The notes: generated by a model from the sequence alone, not told the origin. A DNA stretch of 64,000 nt from Ceratorhiza oryzae-sativae (GCA_030998015.1 JARWMV010000234.1:1178001-1242000); one strand, 5' to 3'; positions 35,394 to 48,515 are shown, numbered from the stretch's first letter. Translations and numbers: made by a program.

Positions 35394-38300
35394 ATGTCCA
35401 CTCTCGCGGACGTCGTCGCCGCTGCTACTGCCCACCACGACGGAGAAAAGGACGCCAACAAACGGCTTCCAGACATCGCCGAGCGTCCTCCATCGCCGGA
35501 GGGGGACGCCAGCCAACAGCTGTCCCACCCATCCAACTTTGCTCTTGGAGCGCTCGGCGGGAGCTTCCCCCGCCAATGGTCCCTCCAGCATCCTCCCACA
35601 CGTGCATCGTTCTCCAAGCCACCTCGCCCCGGCTCCCACCATCCCAAGCTCGAGGCTGTGGAGAGTTCCGACCCCGCCACGGCAACTGATCCATTCCGTG
35701 CAGACTTTCGTCCCGCCGAGTCCGAGTTTCGCGGTGCATTCCAATATCACGAAGACGAATCATCCACCCCCACAGCTCGCAAACCAAAGCGGGAATCCTG
35801 GCTGGGCTTCACTTCTCATGCAGACCGCGACAAGGACAAGGATAAGTCTCGGGATGCTGAACAAAATGAGCAGCCCACGGAAGGTGAACAGGAGCTCGAG
35901 CAGGACCACCAAGAGGGCGGCTTGTGGAAACGCTGGATAGCGGAGCCTCTTGGCCTATCGGATGCCGACGACGACCCGCAGTCACCCCGTGGTACAACCA
36001 CCCGAGGCTCGACTCCGCGCGTCAGTCGACAAAATACAATCGAAGCGCCTCGCAGCCAACCAAAGACGGTTCGCGCTGCCAAATCCCTTCCCCAAATTCG
36101 CGACCGCACCAAGTCTGGCCGCGATGCCAGCGGGCAAGCTGATCCTCGGGCTGCGCCCCAAAGCCGACGTGGGAGCGAGGCCGGGGGCAGCAAATGGGCG
36201 ATTCTCAAACCCAAGATCAGGAATCACGTCGCGCAGCAGCAGCAGGAAAAGCAAGCTGCTTCGGGCGTCGTTGCAAACGTTTCGGTCACCGACGAGCTTA
36301 TGGTAGGCGGCCTCGGTGTCTTGCTCCTTCAAATGTTCTTTGAACGAGACGACCAAGACCGAAGGCGTGTGCCTATCCTCCTCCATCATCTCAAAATCCG
36401 CGTATCCGATTCTATCAATCCTTTGAACGGCCGCCATGCCGTCTTTCGAATCGAGGTGAGCTGCGATGCTATGCTCCGCACAATCTATCTAATGAGGCTA
36501 TTTTGCTAGTGCGAGTACGCAAATGGGGCGGCACGTTGGGTCATTTACCGGCAACTGCGCGATTTCATCAGTCTTCACGGTCACTACCGTGTTGCCAGCG
36601 TGTATCTTGCACGAGATCAACCTATTTTACCCGAATTCCCGAAAACTAGTAAGTCTCTCCGTCGTCTCGTACCCGATTGCCTATTCTATACCGGTTTATG
36701 GCGATACTTACTATGCGTATTCAAGGTCTACCATACTTCAAGTTTCTCAAAAAGGAGGGGCGTGAAAAGGGTACGGAGGTGCATCGCACCGACTTTGCCA
36801 AGCTCCAGCGCGAAGCGTTGGAAAACTACCTGATTGGTGTGATAAAGGCCGTGGTACGTGCGAGCGCAGCTTATATCATGTCTTGGCACAACAACCCACT
36901 CACGGATCCGACAGATGTTTCGGGCAGACGCAAACCGGCTATTCAGGTTCTTTGAGATATCCGCCCTCTCAATTGCACTTGCTCAAAGGGGTGGCATTCA
37001 AGGTGAGCGCCTGGTTGTTTCGGTCCCTGGATCGCCTGACAAACCCTGTTCTTAGGCAAAGCGGGATATTTGCGTGTGCTCAGTTCGAATATGAGCCGCA
37101 AGGCAGCCCACACAGGGTTGCTTGGCTGGAAGCGAAATCATGAGCCCAAATGGTGGCTCGTCCGGGAAAGCTACTTGGTTGCGGTTGAGGATCCGGGGGA
37201 TGTGAGTGCATTTATGCGCCGCATATAATTCATAAATGAATTTGATTTACTCTTGCAGTTGCAAATATTCGACGTCTTTTTGCTTGACTCGGACTTTACA
37301 ATCGAGCGACCAGTTCGCTATTACCGACAAGGCCTTAGTTTCTTGCACGGTGCGCTCGACAATGATGACGAAGAGGTCGAAAAGAAGCACACCCACACAC
37401 GCGGAATCGAGCCGCAGGTCAGCAAGCGTCAAGCCATCAAGTGGACTTTCCGAAGCATCGGGCACAGTGCGGGGCGAAGCGCATCAGCCGAGAAAGACAA
37501 AGCCGGCGGTCAGGTTAACGGAGACGCGAATAAACGAGGCCGGAGAAGAAGTCTGGGTGCTGGCGAATCTGCACGACCCAGAGATGGACTTCCGGCGCCG
37601 GATATTACAGACATGATTTCCACCAGCGAAAGTTCGTCTGACGAGGAGGATCCTGCGACTGCTGCGAACCAAGCGATGGGCAAGGATAAGAAGAAAAAGA
37701 CCAAGGCCAAGAACAAGGCAAATCTTGCAGATGTCAGTCAACACACCTTTTATATTCAGAACTCGCAGACTCGGTTAAAACTAGTCGCAAAGAACGAGGT
37801 GTGTGGTTATTGCTCAGTATCCTCGAGTTAATTTTAACTTTTGAGCCAATGGTTGGTTAATTTAGCGCGAGATGGTGCAGTGGATTGTGTCAATGGAACG
37901 TATGGCCAGCCAGTCGCATTGGACAGGCAAAAATCGATTTGATAGCTTCGCCCCGATCCGATTGAACGTGGCCGCCCAGTGGCTCGTCGACGGCGTACGT
38001 TCAAGTGCTATATTTATTATTAGTGGTGGCTAATTTATTTGTAGCGAGACTACTTCTGGAACTTGTCGCGCGCGATTTTGCTTGCAAAAGAGCGCATATA
38101 CATTCATGATTGGTGGCTTTCCCCAGGTGAGAATTGATGCCTGCTCATCACACCCAATCGCCCTAATCGTCTTCTCGTGTATAGAGCTGTATCTTCGCCG
38201 GCCTGGAAAAGAACACTATCGACTTGATCGGCTTCTGAAACGCAAGGCAGAGGAAGGCGTCAAGATCTTCGTCATTCTCTAGTTCGTATAATTGATTTGT

Positions 38301-41300
38301 GGTTGTCTGCGAGCAAAGACTGAAAATATATCCCCTTTTAGCAAGGAAGTTTCCAATCGGACAACGCCGACAGATAGCAAGTAAGGTTGTTCCCTTCACA
38401 TAAACGATCGGTGCTAATATGTTATGATAGCTACACAAAACAAACTCTCGTGAATCTGCACCCCAATATTATGGTACAACGTTCCCCTTCACATTTCGCC
38501 ACTGGTACATTCTATTGGGCGCATGTATGCACCTCCAGCCCACGCCCATGCTTAAAGTCTAACGATTTCCTTATAGCACGAGAAGCTTTGTGTGATCGAT
38601 GAAGCCATCGCATTCATGGGCGGCCTGGACGCTTGTTTTGGTCGTTGGGATACAGCCCAGCATGTGTTGATCGACGACGGAGAGCCGCATGGGCCTGAGG
38701 GGTCGGAACAAATTTGGATTGGTGAGACTGACCTATTTGTTGTGCGCGTCGCACGCGTATTTCAGCCGCGGCGATTGGTAGTTGCACGGTGGCACTAACC
38801 TATTCGGACGATGCAGGCAAAGACTACAGCAACTCGCGTGTTCTTGACTTCCATACGCTCAACAAACCTGAGCAGGACATGTACGACCGAACGAAAGTTC
38901 CACGCATGCCTTGGTGAGCCTATAGCACAATAGCCTGAGGGGTATTAACCAAGGCCCCGGCTGTAGGCATGATGTCGCTATGCAGATTGTGGGCCAACCC
39001 GCGCGAGATCTTTGCCGTCACTTTGTACAAAGGTACGACCTCAACTGTTTCAAAAACACGTTTGTGATAACATGGTGCTGTCCCAGATGGAACTATCTGT
39101 TGCGTGTCAAGAATCACTCACGCAAAATGCCCTTTTTGCTGCCTCCCCCCGATTTCAGACCAGCCGAACTTACAGAGCAAGGCCTCACGGGTACCTGCGA
39201 ACTGCAGATCTGTCGTTCGGCCGGTGCATGGTCGCTTGGGACGCAGAATCGTGTCGAGCATTCGATCCAGAATGCGTACTTGAAAGGCTTGTTGATCCAC
39301 GTCCCATAACTATGCATGGCGTAACTGAAATCAACCCGAATAGCCATCCAGCTGTCGGAACATTTCGTGTATATTGAGAACCAGTTCTTTATTACCTCGT
39401 AAGCTCGATGCTGCAAAATTTGGTGCTATTCACTAGAATCTGCATCTAGAACGACGGTGAACGATGTGGCCATCGAGAACAAGATTGGTGATGCGCTTGT
39501 AAATCGGATCATCCGTGCCCATCATGATGGTGTCAAATGGAGGGCTTGCATCGTAATCCCATTACTGCCAGGATTCACGTTCCCCATCGATCATGGCGAA
39601 GCAAGCGCAGTATGGTTCACTTTAGACTCTCGCTCAGGCTTGCGCTCACCTGCTGGTTAGGTTCGACTGATCATGGAGTGTCAAAACCGGACCATCTCAC
39701 GCGGGCCGAATTCGATATTCGCGAGGTTAAGGAAAGAGGGTATTGACGTAAGTCGATAGATTACACTCGCGAATTCAGCTCAAGTCGTGTTTATGTAGCC
39801 TGATGATCATATCACATTCTTTTCGTTGCGCGGATGGGGAAAACTCGCTGGAGATGTACTCACTACAGAGCAAGTCTACATTCACAGCAAGGTAAGTCTG
39901 TTTCAGAATCATGGGGCGAGTTCGATAACTCAATTACTGTACAAAGATCATGATAGTCGATGACCGTGTCGTGATTATTGGTTCAGCAAATATTAACGAC
40001 CGCTCACAGCGAGGGGATCGCGACTCTGAGCTTGCGAGTGTAATTCGAGACACTGATATGATTGATAGGTATGATAGCAATGCTATATTCCACAATTGCA
40101 ACTCAATCTCGTTATTTCAGCCGTATGGGAGGAAAACCATTCAAAGTCGGCCGGTTCGCGCACACGCTACGCGTGCGTCTAATGAGGGAGCATGTTGGAG
40201 TTGACGTGGATGCCATGTACCAAGAAGATCTCATGGCGAACGAGCCCAAATTGCGTGAAGACGAGGTGATGACATGGGACCCAGACAATGAACAGAAGAT
40301 GCGCGAGGAAGGCGTGAGCAGGGTCAAGGCGCACGGTCCGAATGGAAACATCGGGCTTCTGTCCAAGGATACCGTGGGACAAGGTCAGTGGCGTTTGTTT
40401 CAGGGTGGTAGATTGGTTTGCTCATGTTCCATCTCCAAAGTGGCCTATGGCGCTGAAGAAATTGGCCTCCACAAGCTTGGAACACTGGGGCACAAGCTTG
40501 GTGTCACGCATACCGCAAGTGCAGACGAGGCAGTCTTTGCAGAGGAACGACGGATGTACTCGCGAGACGGCGTGAAGGAGCCTGGGTTTGCAGATGCGGT
40601 GATTCCCACACTTGAGGAGAAGACTGTCCTCGAACACCGACCAAAGGAAACCGAGAACGAACAAGAACAGCCCCTTATGGACGCGATGGGTTCACCCGGA
40701 GCGAAAGCCATTGAGCCTAACGAAGCCACTACCCCGGGCGGCGAAAAGTTCGGGGCCCCAGCGGACGCTTCGACAAGCCCAATGACCGATGATCAGCCCC
40801 CTCATGCTCGCTCTGGGGACAAGGACTTCAGCGCAGACGAGCAAGGTGCGGTCCAGGCCCGAAGTCTGTTGCGAAAGCATCTCTCGGTCAATGTAGGGGC
40901 TAAACCCTGGACGGTGCCAACTCCTGCACCCCATATTGATCCACACGGGTTCAAAGACCCAGTCTGCGATGAGTTCTTCAAAGACGTTTGGGTTGCGACT
41001 GCCGTGCACAACGTGAGCTACTTCCTTTTTTGCAATCAGACTTTGCTGATATCGGAATGGTCTAGACCGAGATTTATCGCAAAGTGTTCCACTGCACTCC
41101 CGATGATTTGGTTACCACCTGGAAACAATACAAAGAGTTCTCTATGCACCAAGAGCGGTTGTCCAAAGTGGTTAGTCCAGTCGACTGCGTGATGCTTGGT
41201 TTCAGCTGTTGATTGTATGCGCAGCCCAAAGACTCTCAGCCACTAGCAGAGCCTGCAGGCTCGGTCCCGGGCGAGGGCGCCGGTGTCGCCGAGAATCCAG

Positions 41301-41806
41301 GCCAACGCGGCTTACATCATCCAGGGGATGGTATCGAAACAGGCGAGCGCAAAGATAACCTAGATCAACACACCGAGACGGACGAATCAACCGACCAGCC
41401 CTCTTCTCCTCGGCCCTCTCCATCCACTCGTCGAAACGGGCAGGAGGCGCCCAGCGCCAAGCCCGCAGGTATGGGCCCCAGCCTGAATCCCAGCTTTGAC
41501 GCCCGAGCTAGGCGGCCGACCCACCCGGATGAACCGCTCGAACAGTGGGAGCGTGATGAGATGGAAGAGCTGCTCCAGGATGTTAAGGGCCACCTTGGTA
41601 TGTTATCCAATCTTTCTCAGCGCAGATATCCGTTTAACAAGGCGTGGGTTCATTAGTGATATACCCAACACGCTTCCTCGAAGGAGAAGACGTTGCGAAC
41701 AACTTCTTGTTTAATACCGATCGGTGTGTAGTACCTTTCGTGTTACGACCAATGTCTAATAGATCTCCGCTCGCCCAGGCTTTTGCCCCTTCCCATCTAC
41801 GACTAG
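35394..41806 (+). CDS. PLD1: Phospholipase D1 (PX-PH-PLD)
   Basis: Hydrolyses phosphatidylcholine to phosphatidic acid and choline. ATG 35394 ([17 protein letters not shown]) starts a long disordered region. A PX domain runs over exons at about 36290-36850 (FRIE joined to [19 protein letters not shown]). A PH domain follows ([17 protein letters not shown], about 37150-37210), with an acidic/basic insert ([19 protein letters not shown]). The first catalytic motif is HEKLCVID with [10 protein letters not shown] (about 38580-38625); the second is HSKIMIVDD with [14 protein letters not shown] (about 39890-40000). Both catalytic His-Lys-Asp sets are present. The C-terminal part includes [24 protein letters not shown] and ends [15 protein letters not shown] with TAG at 41804-41806. 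About twenty short introns, one apparently GC-AG near 39284. Roughly 1,650-1,700 residues, in line with fungal PLD1. Confidence 0.93.
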
Positions 41807-43273
41807 CCCTATTGCACTTGCCGATATCTTATACCTGGCACATTGTTCATGTATATTATCCATTACCCGATTTATGAGCACGCCCAGCGGCGTCTAAATA
41901 TTATTGCCCCCGAACACAGAAATGGCATGCTGAGCGTGCTCTCAGATGAAATTGTGAACACATTCTAGGGTGATCGGCAAGTCGCATATGTGGATGGATC
42001 GGCATGCGAGGAATGGTCGCCCGATACAGCTCTAGGCCTCTCCCAGCCCTGATAGGGGCTTGCTCAAAGCGGAAATCCCACGGACCCAGAAAAAGCGGAA
42101 CAGAAAGCAGGAACATACACGTCGTTGATTCTGCTGGGGCATGTTACATCGGCTCGTGGGCTGTGAGACGGACACTATTCATTCGGCTTAGAATAGTTAT
42201 GAAAAGCTTGAGATCGAGGAACCCAACAGAATGGAAATATTGGCATATTCCGCCAAACCTCTGGTGCTTCTCAAATATTATAAATGCCAGAGGAAACAGA
42301 ACTCAAGACGCCCCCAGCTGTGCGCACTATCAAGCTCCCTCGTCTATACCTTGTTATCGCCCCTTCCTTGCAAAATTCTCAGTTTTGGGATCGTGCTGTT
42401 CGACACGGCCTCCAAGCAGGAGACAAACGCGGACAAGTCTACCACACATGTCCTCTTCTACTCAGAACGCTCTTCAGAACGCGAACACCATCGTTGTCTC
42501 GCAACCCACTACATCGCCACTATTAGGATCCTTTCATGGCATTGATCTGATAGGCAGCCATTTTGTGCCATCCTCGCCACTTGTATCATCGTTAACATCG
42601 ACATTAGTCGGATTCCAACACATTTTGTTGACATCCGATATTGATGATAATGGGCAGGACAACGCTGAATAATTGAAGCAGTGTGGGTGATACTCCATTC
42701 TTCTGTTCGGCCCATCAGCTGAAAGCCAACATTCACAGATCATCCTATAGTCTGCCTATTTCATCATACTTATGCTATATAGGTGTATTGGTTCGCTTTG
42801 ATTTATGCTGCAGATATATCCACTAGGGCACTTGGACCAATTTGTCATGGCTTCTCATCTCTGTATGCGTGTCCTTGGGTTGCACAGAATATGATAGCGT
42901 GTACTTGGTGTACCGGGGCGACCCCAAGCCTGTCGGTATACCGGACCGAAGTTGCAGATGAAGGCCTTATTCAGATCAAGCCATGCCACGTGTATCTGCA
43001 ACACACCACCTTCACAGCAGTGATGCTTTTTTATATACACTGTTTATGAAAACGCCGGAAACTCCACCATACATGGTGCTTATTTTTGTTATCGGACTCA
43101 AGGTCCATCCGAAAGTTAGTCCAGTATTGATTCTAACAGGGTCATTTCAATCTTGCTATTTTGTTTAGCTCTCGTAACGCTCCATGATGGTTGAACTTGT
43201 TAGAATATTCCGTGACGAGTAGGATGAATTACATTCCCAACTGTATTTCTAACAACGCCCCGATTGGTGTCTT
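41807..43273. other. Convergent intergenic region with possible coding remnants
   Basis: 1.47 kb between the stops of PLD1 and the E1-alpha gene. Around 42200-42530 some plus-strand pieces look mildly protein-like (NRMEILAYSAKPLVLLKYYK; LPRLYLVIAPSLQNSQFWD) but no consistent gene model or domain comes out. Could be a decayed fragment. Confidence 0.35.
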
Positions 43274-45256
43274 CTACTTGGCGAACTTAGCCAATTCTTT
43301 GGCGTACGGCTCCCAGGCAGTTCCATATTTATCTATAAATGCCTTAAGCTCTGCCCGTTGTTCGGTCTGGGGTGGAGCGGTTGTATAGTGAGCGTAAGGT
43401 AGTATTGGGTGTTTGAACACTTACTAGTGTCCAAGGTTCTCCAGACAAGCCCTCTCCGTAAATGTCAGTAAAGAGTTCGTTCAATGGTGGCCGTTGCATT
43501 ATTTCAGCCTGAATGAGGATTAGCGTGCGAGATAAATCGGCGTGGATGTTCTCAACCTTTTTGAAGCCCTCCATAACGTCACGCTTCTGTTTGGATTTGA
43601 GCGCCTCTTCATCCTCTTTGGACCACCAGCCTCGAGATTCCATGTATTTTCTAAATCGGTGGTGTGGATTATCTAGGGGGATTGTTTAGCTTAACTCGTG
43701 TCCAATCCATGTAAGGATTTTAATTCAAACACCCAGCCAGCATTCGTATGTGAACAAGTACTCTACTGACCTATCTTCTTCCAGTTTTCCACCTCCGACT
43801 TGGCCCGATATGCAAAACTGTCATCGGAAGTTGAGTGGTGACCAACTCGATACGACATGCACTCGACGAGCACCGCGCGACCACCTTCCCTGCCTGACAA
43901 AGCTCGCTTTCGTGCTTCTCGGACAGCCCCGAGCACGGCGAGTACATCATTTCCGTCAACCCTGCGTGGTTCGCCTGAGTCATTGGGCTAATCGAATATC
44001 AAAATTGATCTACCTAATAGTGTCCATCCCATACCCGGGCCCTCGGGACGCAATCCCATCGCCCGCATATTGTTCCGAAGTCGGTGTCGAGATCGCAAAC
44101 CCGTTGTTCCGGCAAATGAATATAGATGCTACAATCGATAAACGAATCAGTACGTGGAGTGTGCGTGAATCGCGCCAGTTCTTACGTCCACCAAGCACAC
44201 TAGCCATTCCTAGGCCTGCGTGGAAATCGCCCTCAGACGCTGCACCATCCCCAAAATAGCAAACAGCAACGTCCTTGCCTCGACGGGCGGGGTCCTATGT
44301 GCCAACTACGGTCAGACGACTAACGCCGTTAAACTATGATTAATCTAACCCGTTTTAACGCGTAAGCTACTCCAGCAGCTTGTGGAATTTGAGTAGCAAG
44401 TGGGGAAGAAATAGTGTGAAAATGATGATCTGGAGAGCTGAAGTGCTATTCGAGAATTGGTTATGAGGCCAACCCCTAAGTGGCTATATTACGCACCACC
44501 GGCATTTGCCGACCCTTGGTGCTCTCGTCTTCTTTATTACCAAAACACTGAGCCATAACTCTATTGATTCCAAAGTTGCGCCATAAAAGTACACCCATTT
44601 CGCGGTATTGGCCGAGCACCCTGTATTTTGGTGTGAGAATATTGCATATAATACGAATGGTCGACAGACTCGTCAGTGTCGGACAAAGCCGCGGCGCTCC
44701 CAATTACACTCGCTTCTTCGCCATAAGACGTCATCTAGATGATAATCAGTTTGGAATTAAACGCCATGTTTAAAGACCTACGTAAAAGCTAATCTTTCCT
44801 TGCCTCTGCACGTTGTATAGCACAGTGTCGAGTGCTGGAAGAAGCATCATGTTCTCATAGCTATACGAAATAGAATATGAGTAAAAGTTTAGCTATTCCA
44901 GCCACGACGAGCTTACATTCGCCTCGCAAATTCTCGGTCGATCTGCGGTGATTAAGTAAATTAAACTCAAGACGCTTAATAGACATTCCGTTCACCTCGG
45001 GTACTTCAGCTCCGTTGATAACCACGCCATTTCCATCCAGGACGCGATAAGTAGGTATGCTATTTGACTCGAGCACCGAGTTGAAAAAGTGCATTTGCGT
45101 TGTGATGGCAGAAGTCGGGTCTCCCGGGAGGTGCCCATGACGCGCCGGTTGGGGTGTGGTCGCTGCAGTAACATTCGTATTCGAACTAGCGGCCCTCACC
45201 AGGTGTCTGGGTATGTGAGAACGGCGAGCAAGACGGAGAGCAGCAAGTCTGTTCAT
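43274..45256 (-). CDS. Branched-chain 2-oxo acid dehydrogenase E1 alpha, mitochondrial
   Basis: Thiamine-diphosphate subunit that decarboxylates the keto acids of Leu, Ile and Val. ATG 45256 gives [20 protein letters not shown], an Arg-rich, acid-free mitochondrial presequence. It continues with [47 protein letters not shown] and [56 protein letters not shown] and the ThDP motif region [15 protein letters not shown] with [18 protein letters not shown] follow. The phosphorylation-loop-like [12 protein letters not shown] comes next, then [15 protein letters not shown]. It ends [14 protein letters not shown] with TAG at 43274-43276. The order matches BCKDHA and not pyruvate dehydrogenase E1 alpha. 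One splice junction near 44650 does not resolve cleanly by eye. It has an isolated E1-alpha role; the E1-beta partner is not in this window. Confidence 0.92.
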
Positions 45257-45400
45257 GATGGTCGAGTGCAAAAAAGCAATAAAGACCCCCCGCGTCAGAG
45301 ATGTAAAGAGACGCGTGACGGGCTGGACGGATCTAGAAAGCCACGTGATGGAGGGCCGGGTGACAGGACCATGCAGCTGCGCATGCATACAATTTGTTAT

Positions 45401-46605
45401 TTAAGATTCAGGCATACCTATCACCATCTGCTTGAACGTAGCAACCACCATCCTATGATCACTAACAAGAAAACCCCCCTCAAACCTGTTTGGAGTTACC
45501 CCATATCTAGACACTACCCATTTCGTCCGAGCAGAGTTTTTCATGACCTTTTGCTCTCCACCCTCCCGATGTGTCTGACTGCCTGTTGCGATAGCACCAA
45601 CAGCCCCAGTGTCAGCGGCCAAGACAACATCAATCACGTTTCTATGATCATGCTCTCCAAATCCGGTGAATGTCGCCAGCCAATCGCCATATCGTGCTCC
45701 CAAAAGCTGAGCGGGGTTAATCCCCCCAACTCGCGTATGCAATTCGTGTCGTGAATCCAGAAAGGTTGTACCGCCTACGAGATCCTGCTGTAATCGAGAC
45801 GGGCTATTATCCGAGGCGTAGCGCCACCCAGTCAGGGTACGATAGCCTTCTTCGGTGTCGGGTGAATTGAGATCGCCGACTAGGAAAACTAGGGGAGGCG
45901 AGCCAGAGGTCGAGAGCGCCTTTGCGACTAGCTGATCGACGTGCTTGAGTATAAGCTTACTGCTTTCCGTTCGGGACTGCATCCCACGTTCGTCGTAATG
46001 GGTGTTGAAGACATAAAACGGGAGTGCGTCCTTGACCGTTGTAAATTCTGCTAGCGTCGCCATACGCGTTTGTCCCTGTATACAAAGTAACGGAATCAGA
46101 TATATAAAGCACAAGGGGTAATCGGCGTAACACACGGCGTCCCATCCTACGCTCCCCGGCTTGTCAGGCGTGTTACTCAACCAGAAATGTTCGACACTTT
46201 TCAAAGAAGCGACATCATTTCGCCAGAATATCGGTACTGCCTCCCCTTGCCGGGCACCATCATTGCGGCAGACGCCGACCCAGCTCCATTCATCACCCAA
46301 CAGCGCGGCGAGGTCACCGATTTGATTCCATAAAACCTAAGTGTCTTATGAAGTCTTGACCAAGCTGAGTTGCGGAAACTACGTGCCTCTTGAAACCCAA
46401 TAACTCCTGGGTTTTCCCAAATGACTTGGTCTACCAATGGCCCACGTCGCTGATACCATGGTCGCTCTCCCCATTCCACCCTGGATGTGTTTAATTGCGG
46501 TTGTAATGTAGTATAAACAGTGTCGACGGGTTCTGTTCCAATAGGAACAAGGTTGAAGGCCTGTGTATCGTAGCGAATATTGAAACTGGCGATCTTCAAT
46601 TCCAT
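45401..46605 (-). CDS. Endonuclease/exonuclease/phosphatase-fold protein
   Basis: Metal-dependent phosphohydrolase fold (DNase I/sphingomyelinase class). ATG 46605 starts MELKIASFNIRYDTQAF, with the first strand and catalytic Asn. PGVIGFQEA gives the metal-binding Glu. DEWSWVGVCRNDG and AVPIFWRNDVAS follow, then FYVFNTHYDERG with the conserved NTH. FLVGDLNSPDTE carries Asp and Asn, VIDVVLAA sits late, and VSDHRMVVATF gives the final SDH. Two introns are likely: one after QEA (about 46325-46388) and one in-frame (about 46080-46145). The stop is TAA at 45401. All catalytic-type residues are present, so it should be active; the substrate is unknown. No signal peptide at this start, so probably intracellular. 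Same strand as E1 alpha, 144 bp upstream of it. Confidence 0.85.
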
Positions 46606-46996
46606 AATAGAAATTTAGACCGTAGCCTAGTCAACGTCCAATTGGCTATGTCTGAGATAAAATACTAGGATATTGCAATCAATTGTGGAAGCTGAGTCCA
46701 AGCTACGGGCTCCACGCCATCATTCCCGGTTAAATAAGAACCAACAGCGCCTAAACACAAATTTAAACACACAAGTGGACGCTTAATGTGGCTGGCTGAA
46801 GATCCGGTAGTAAACCTGTTGAATCAAATCGAGCAGGAGTCATGGGCGTGTAGAAATCTATGCATATATGTTCGTAAATAATACAGTGAATGACGATGAG
46901 GATAAGTATGTGTGTAACGACCAGAGCTCATGAGTTATGAAACCGCGGAAAAGAGCAAGGACGAGAAATGAACGAGGACGGGAGAAGGTGCTATGC
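46606..46996. other. Intergenic region
   Basis: 390 bp upstream of the phosphatase-fold gene and downstream of family member B. Nothing recognisable. Confidence 0.5.
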
Positions 46997-47820
46997 CTAG
47001 AACGCAAGCGTCATCATTGCAGCCTTAGGAGTCTTGTCGGCAACACGGCCCTCGTCGCTCGTCGCCGGGCGGTGCATCCAGCACTCGGCGGACTAGCCAA
47101 AAATCAGTATTTCATCATTTAGTAGGAAATGGATATATACCTGAGGGCTGGCGAACATCCGACGATCGGGGAATATTTCCTTGATTTCACACTCGAACCC
47201 ATCGGTCTTGAGAGTGTATGTGCGCCAGAGGTTCTCCTGTCCGTTTCCAGCGAGTGAAGGTTCGACTCCAACCGAAAGGAGCTGAAAGGCGGCGGGCTTG
47301 CCCATCCGGCGGAACATTTGCCCAATCGCGAACTTCTCCTCGAGGAACTATCACACGAGGTATGTTAGGCATCAGGCAGAAAGAAAAGGGCGTAGGAAGG
47401 CTCACAAGGTGAGCCGTCTCGGTGTTAGTCATCTTGATTGTACTGATGCAGACACAAGCGACGTGACCCTCGCACATAAGGTTCACACGGCGGGTCTGTG
47501 TGATGGGGTTCTCCTCAGAAGCAGAGGAGACCGGGCCCGAAGCGGGGGTTTCCCAGATGCGTTCAACGCTGATGGGCTTGGAGAAATAGGCACTGAGGGG
47601 GTGGGAAGACAGGTGAGACCCGAGGTACCAACACAATCAAAAGCACGACCTCAGAGTGCGCTGGAGATCACCCTTGGCGGTGAGAGCAATACGCTCAAGG
47701 CCAGTGATCTCTGCGGGCCAATCGAACTAATATAACATGAGTTTCTTGTCTGTCGTGAAACAATATACAATCACAAACCTGGAAGAAGGTCTGGTTGGTG
47801 CTGAAGGAGTCGGAAGACAT
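46997..47820 (-). CDS. Unnamed family member B; possible chorismate-lyase/UTRA-like fold
   Basis: Paralogue of the gene at 30771. ATG 47820 gives MSSDSFSTNQTFFQ, then an intron. Next comes FDWPAEITGLERIALTAKGD, a second intron, and YFSKPISVERIWETPASG. RRVNLMCEGHVACVCISTI follows, then an intron and FLEEKFAIGQMFRRMGKP. LLSVGVEPSLAG, ENLWRTYTLKTDGFECEIKE and FPDRRMFASPQ complete the core. The last exon ends KTPKAAMMTLAF, TAG at 46997-46999. About 200 residues. The run from V-x-L strand through L-x-x-F-x-IGQ-x-F to WR-x-Y and E-x-FP mirrors chorismate lyase/UTRA topology by eye, where the L-G-x-LF turn and the late Glu sit at the active site. I infer a related fold; ligand and role are unknown. 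No targeting signal. Confidence 0.8.
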
Positions 47821-47934
47821 GTTTACGAATATAAGGATAGGCTGAAGTAGAGAATAGCGGTGCGGTGCGAGGAAGATAAGAGAGGAGATGTGGCTTGGTC
47901 TTTCTGGCCCTCATTCGATCTGTATTTATCCATC

Positions 47935-48399
47935 TCAAGTGGCCGGATCGTTCGCACCGTAGTTGAGACTTGGATGAATCTTGGGCGGACCATCCCTATC
48001 CGGATCAAGAAGGCGCCGTTTTAGTGTGGATTTTTCCATAGCTTCAATCCCGGTTGACAATAAGCCAACCAAACCGGGCTGCAGATTCCCAGCGCTAGGG
48101 GATGTAAGAGCCGAACGATGCATGTCATCCTTGACGACTAGAATCAAACATATAGCTAACGCAAGGGCTAGTTGCCTGACGAAGATATAAATCCTCACGA
48201 GTGTGGACTAGTGTGGGAGATAATGATCGAGGTGCACTTGCGAAGGCGATTGGGGGAACTGTGATTTGACGGCATATATGAACTCAGTCCAGGCGCCTCT
48301 TGGAATTGGTTGTGCTCGGCGCTTGGGCGAGAGAGGACCCTGAAAGAAGGCATAGCCTGCTGCATTCTCGCGACGACAACCTGGCTGGACCACACGACT
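47935..48399 (-). pseudogene. Possible broken gene: one TAG splits a long minus frame
   Basis: From a good splice acceptor (cttag-like, at about 48400) one frame reads VQPGCRRENAAGYAFFQGPL and AVKSQFPQSPSQVHLDHYLP. It meets TAG at 48208-48210 and carries on in the same frame as STLVRIYIFVRQ, a hydrophobic stretch (ALALAICLILVV) and a polar tail ending NYGANDPAT at 47935. No ATG-bearing first exon was found, because GRASP starts divergently at 48516. It could be a decayed gene, the 3' end of an unspliced one, or chance. No domain recognised. Confidence 0.25.
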
Positions 48400-48515
48400 C
48401 TAACTTGAGACATTAGATACTCCCCGTGCTGGCTCAACTGCTCGGTGGCCTAACTAGCACTGAAATAGAGCTTGATTTATTTGTCAGACACGTATAGCCA
48501 GCTCACTGCCTACTA

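Noticed and set aside
42004..42672. 222-codon plus-strand open frame between PLD1 and E1 alpha
   Set aside because: No domain, no supporting splice pattern, low-complexity Ser/Thr tail; kept only as a possible remnant.
43274..48000. A secondary-metabolite cluster formed by E1 alpha, phosphatase-fold protein and member B
   Set aside because: No backbone synthase, transporter or tailoring set is present; the genes look like unrelated neighbours.
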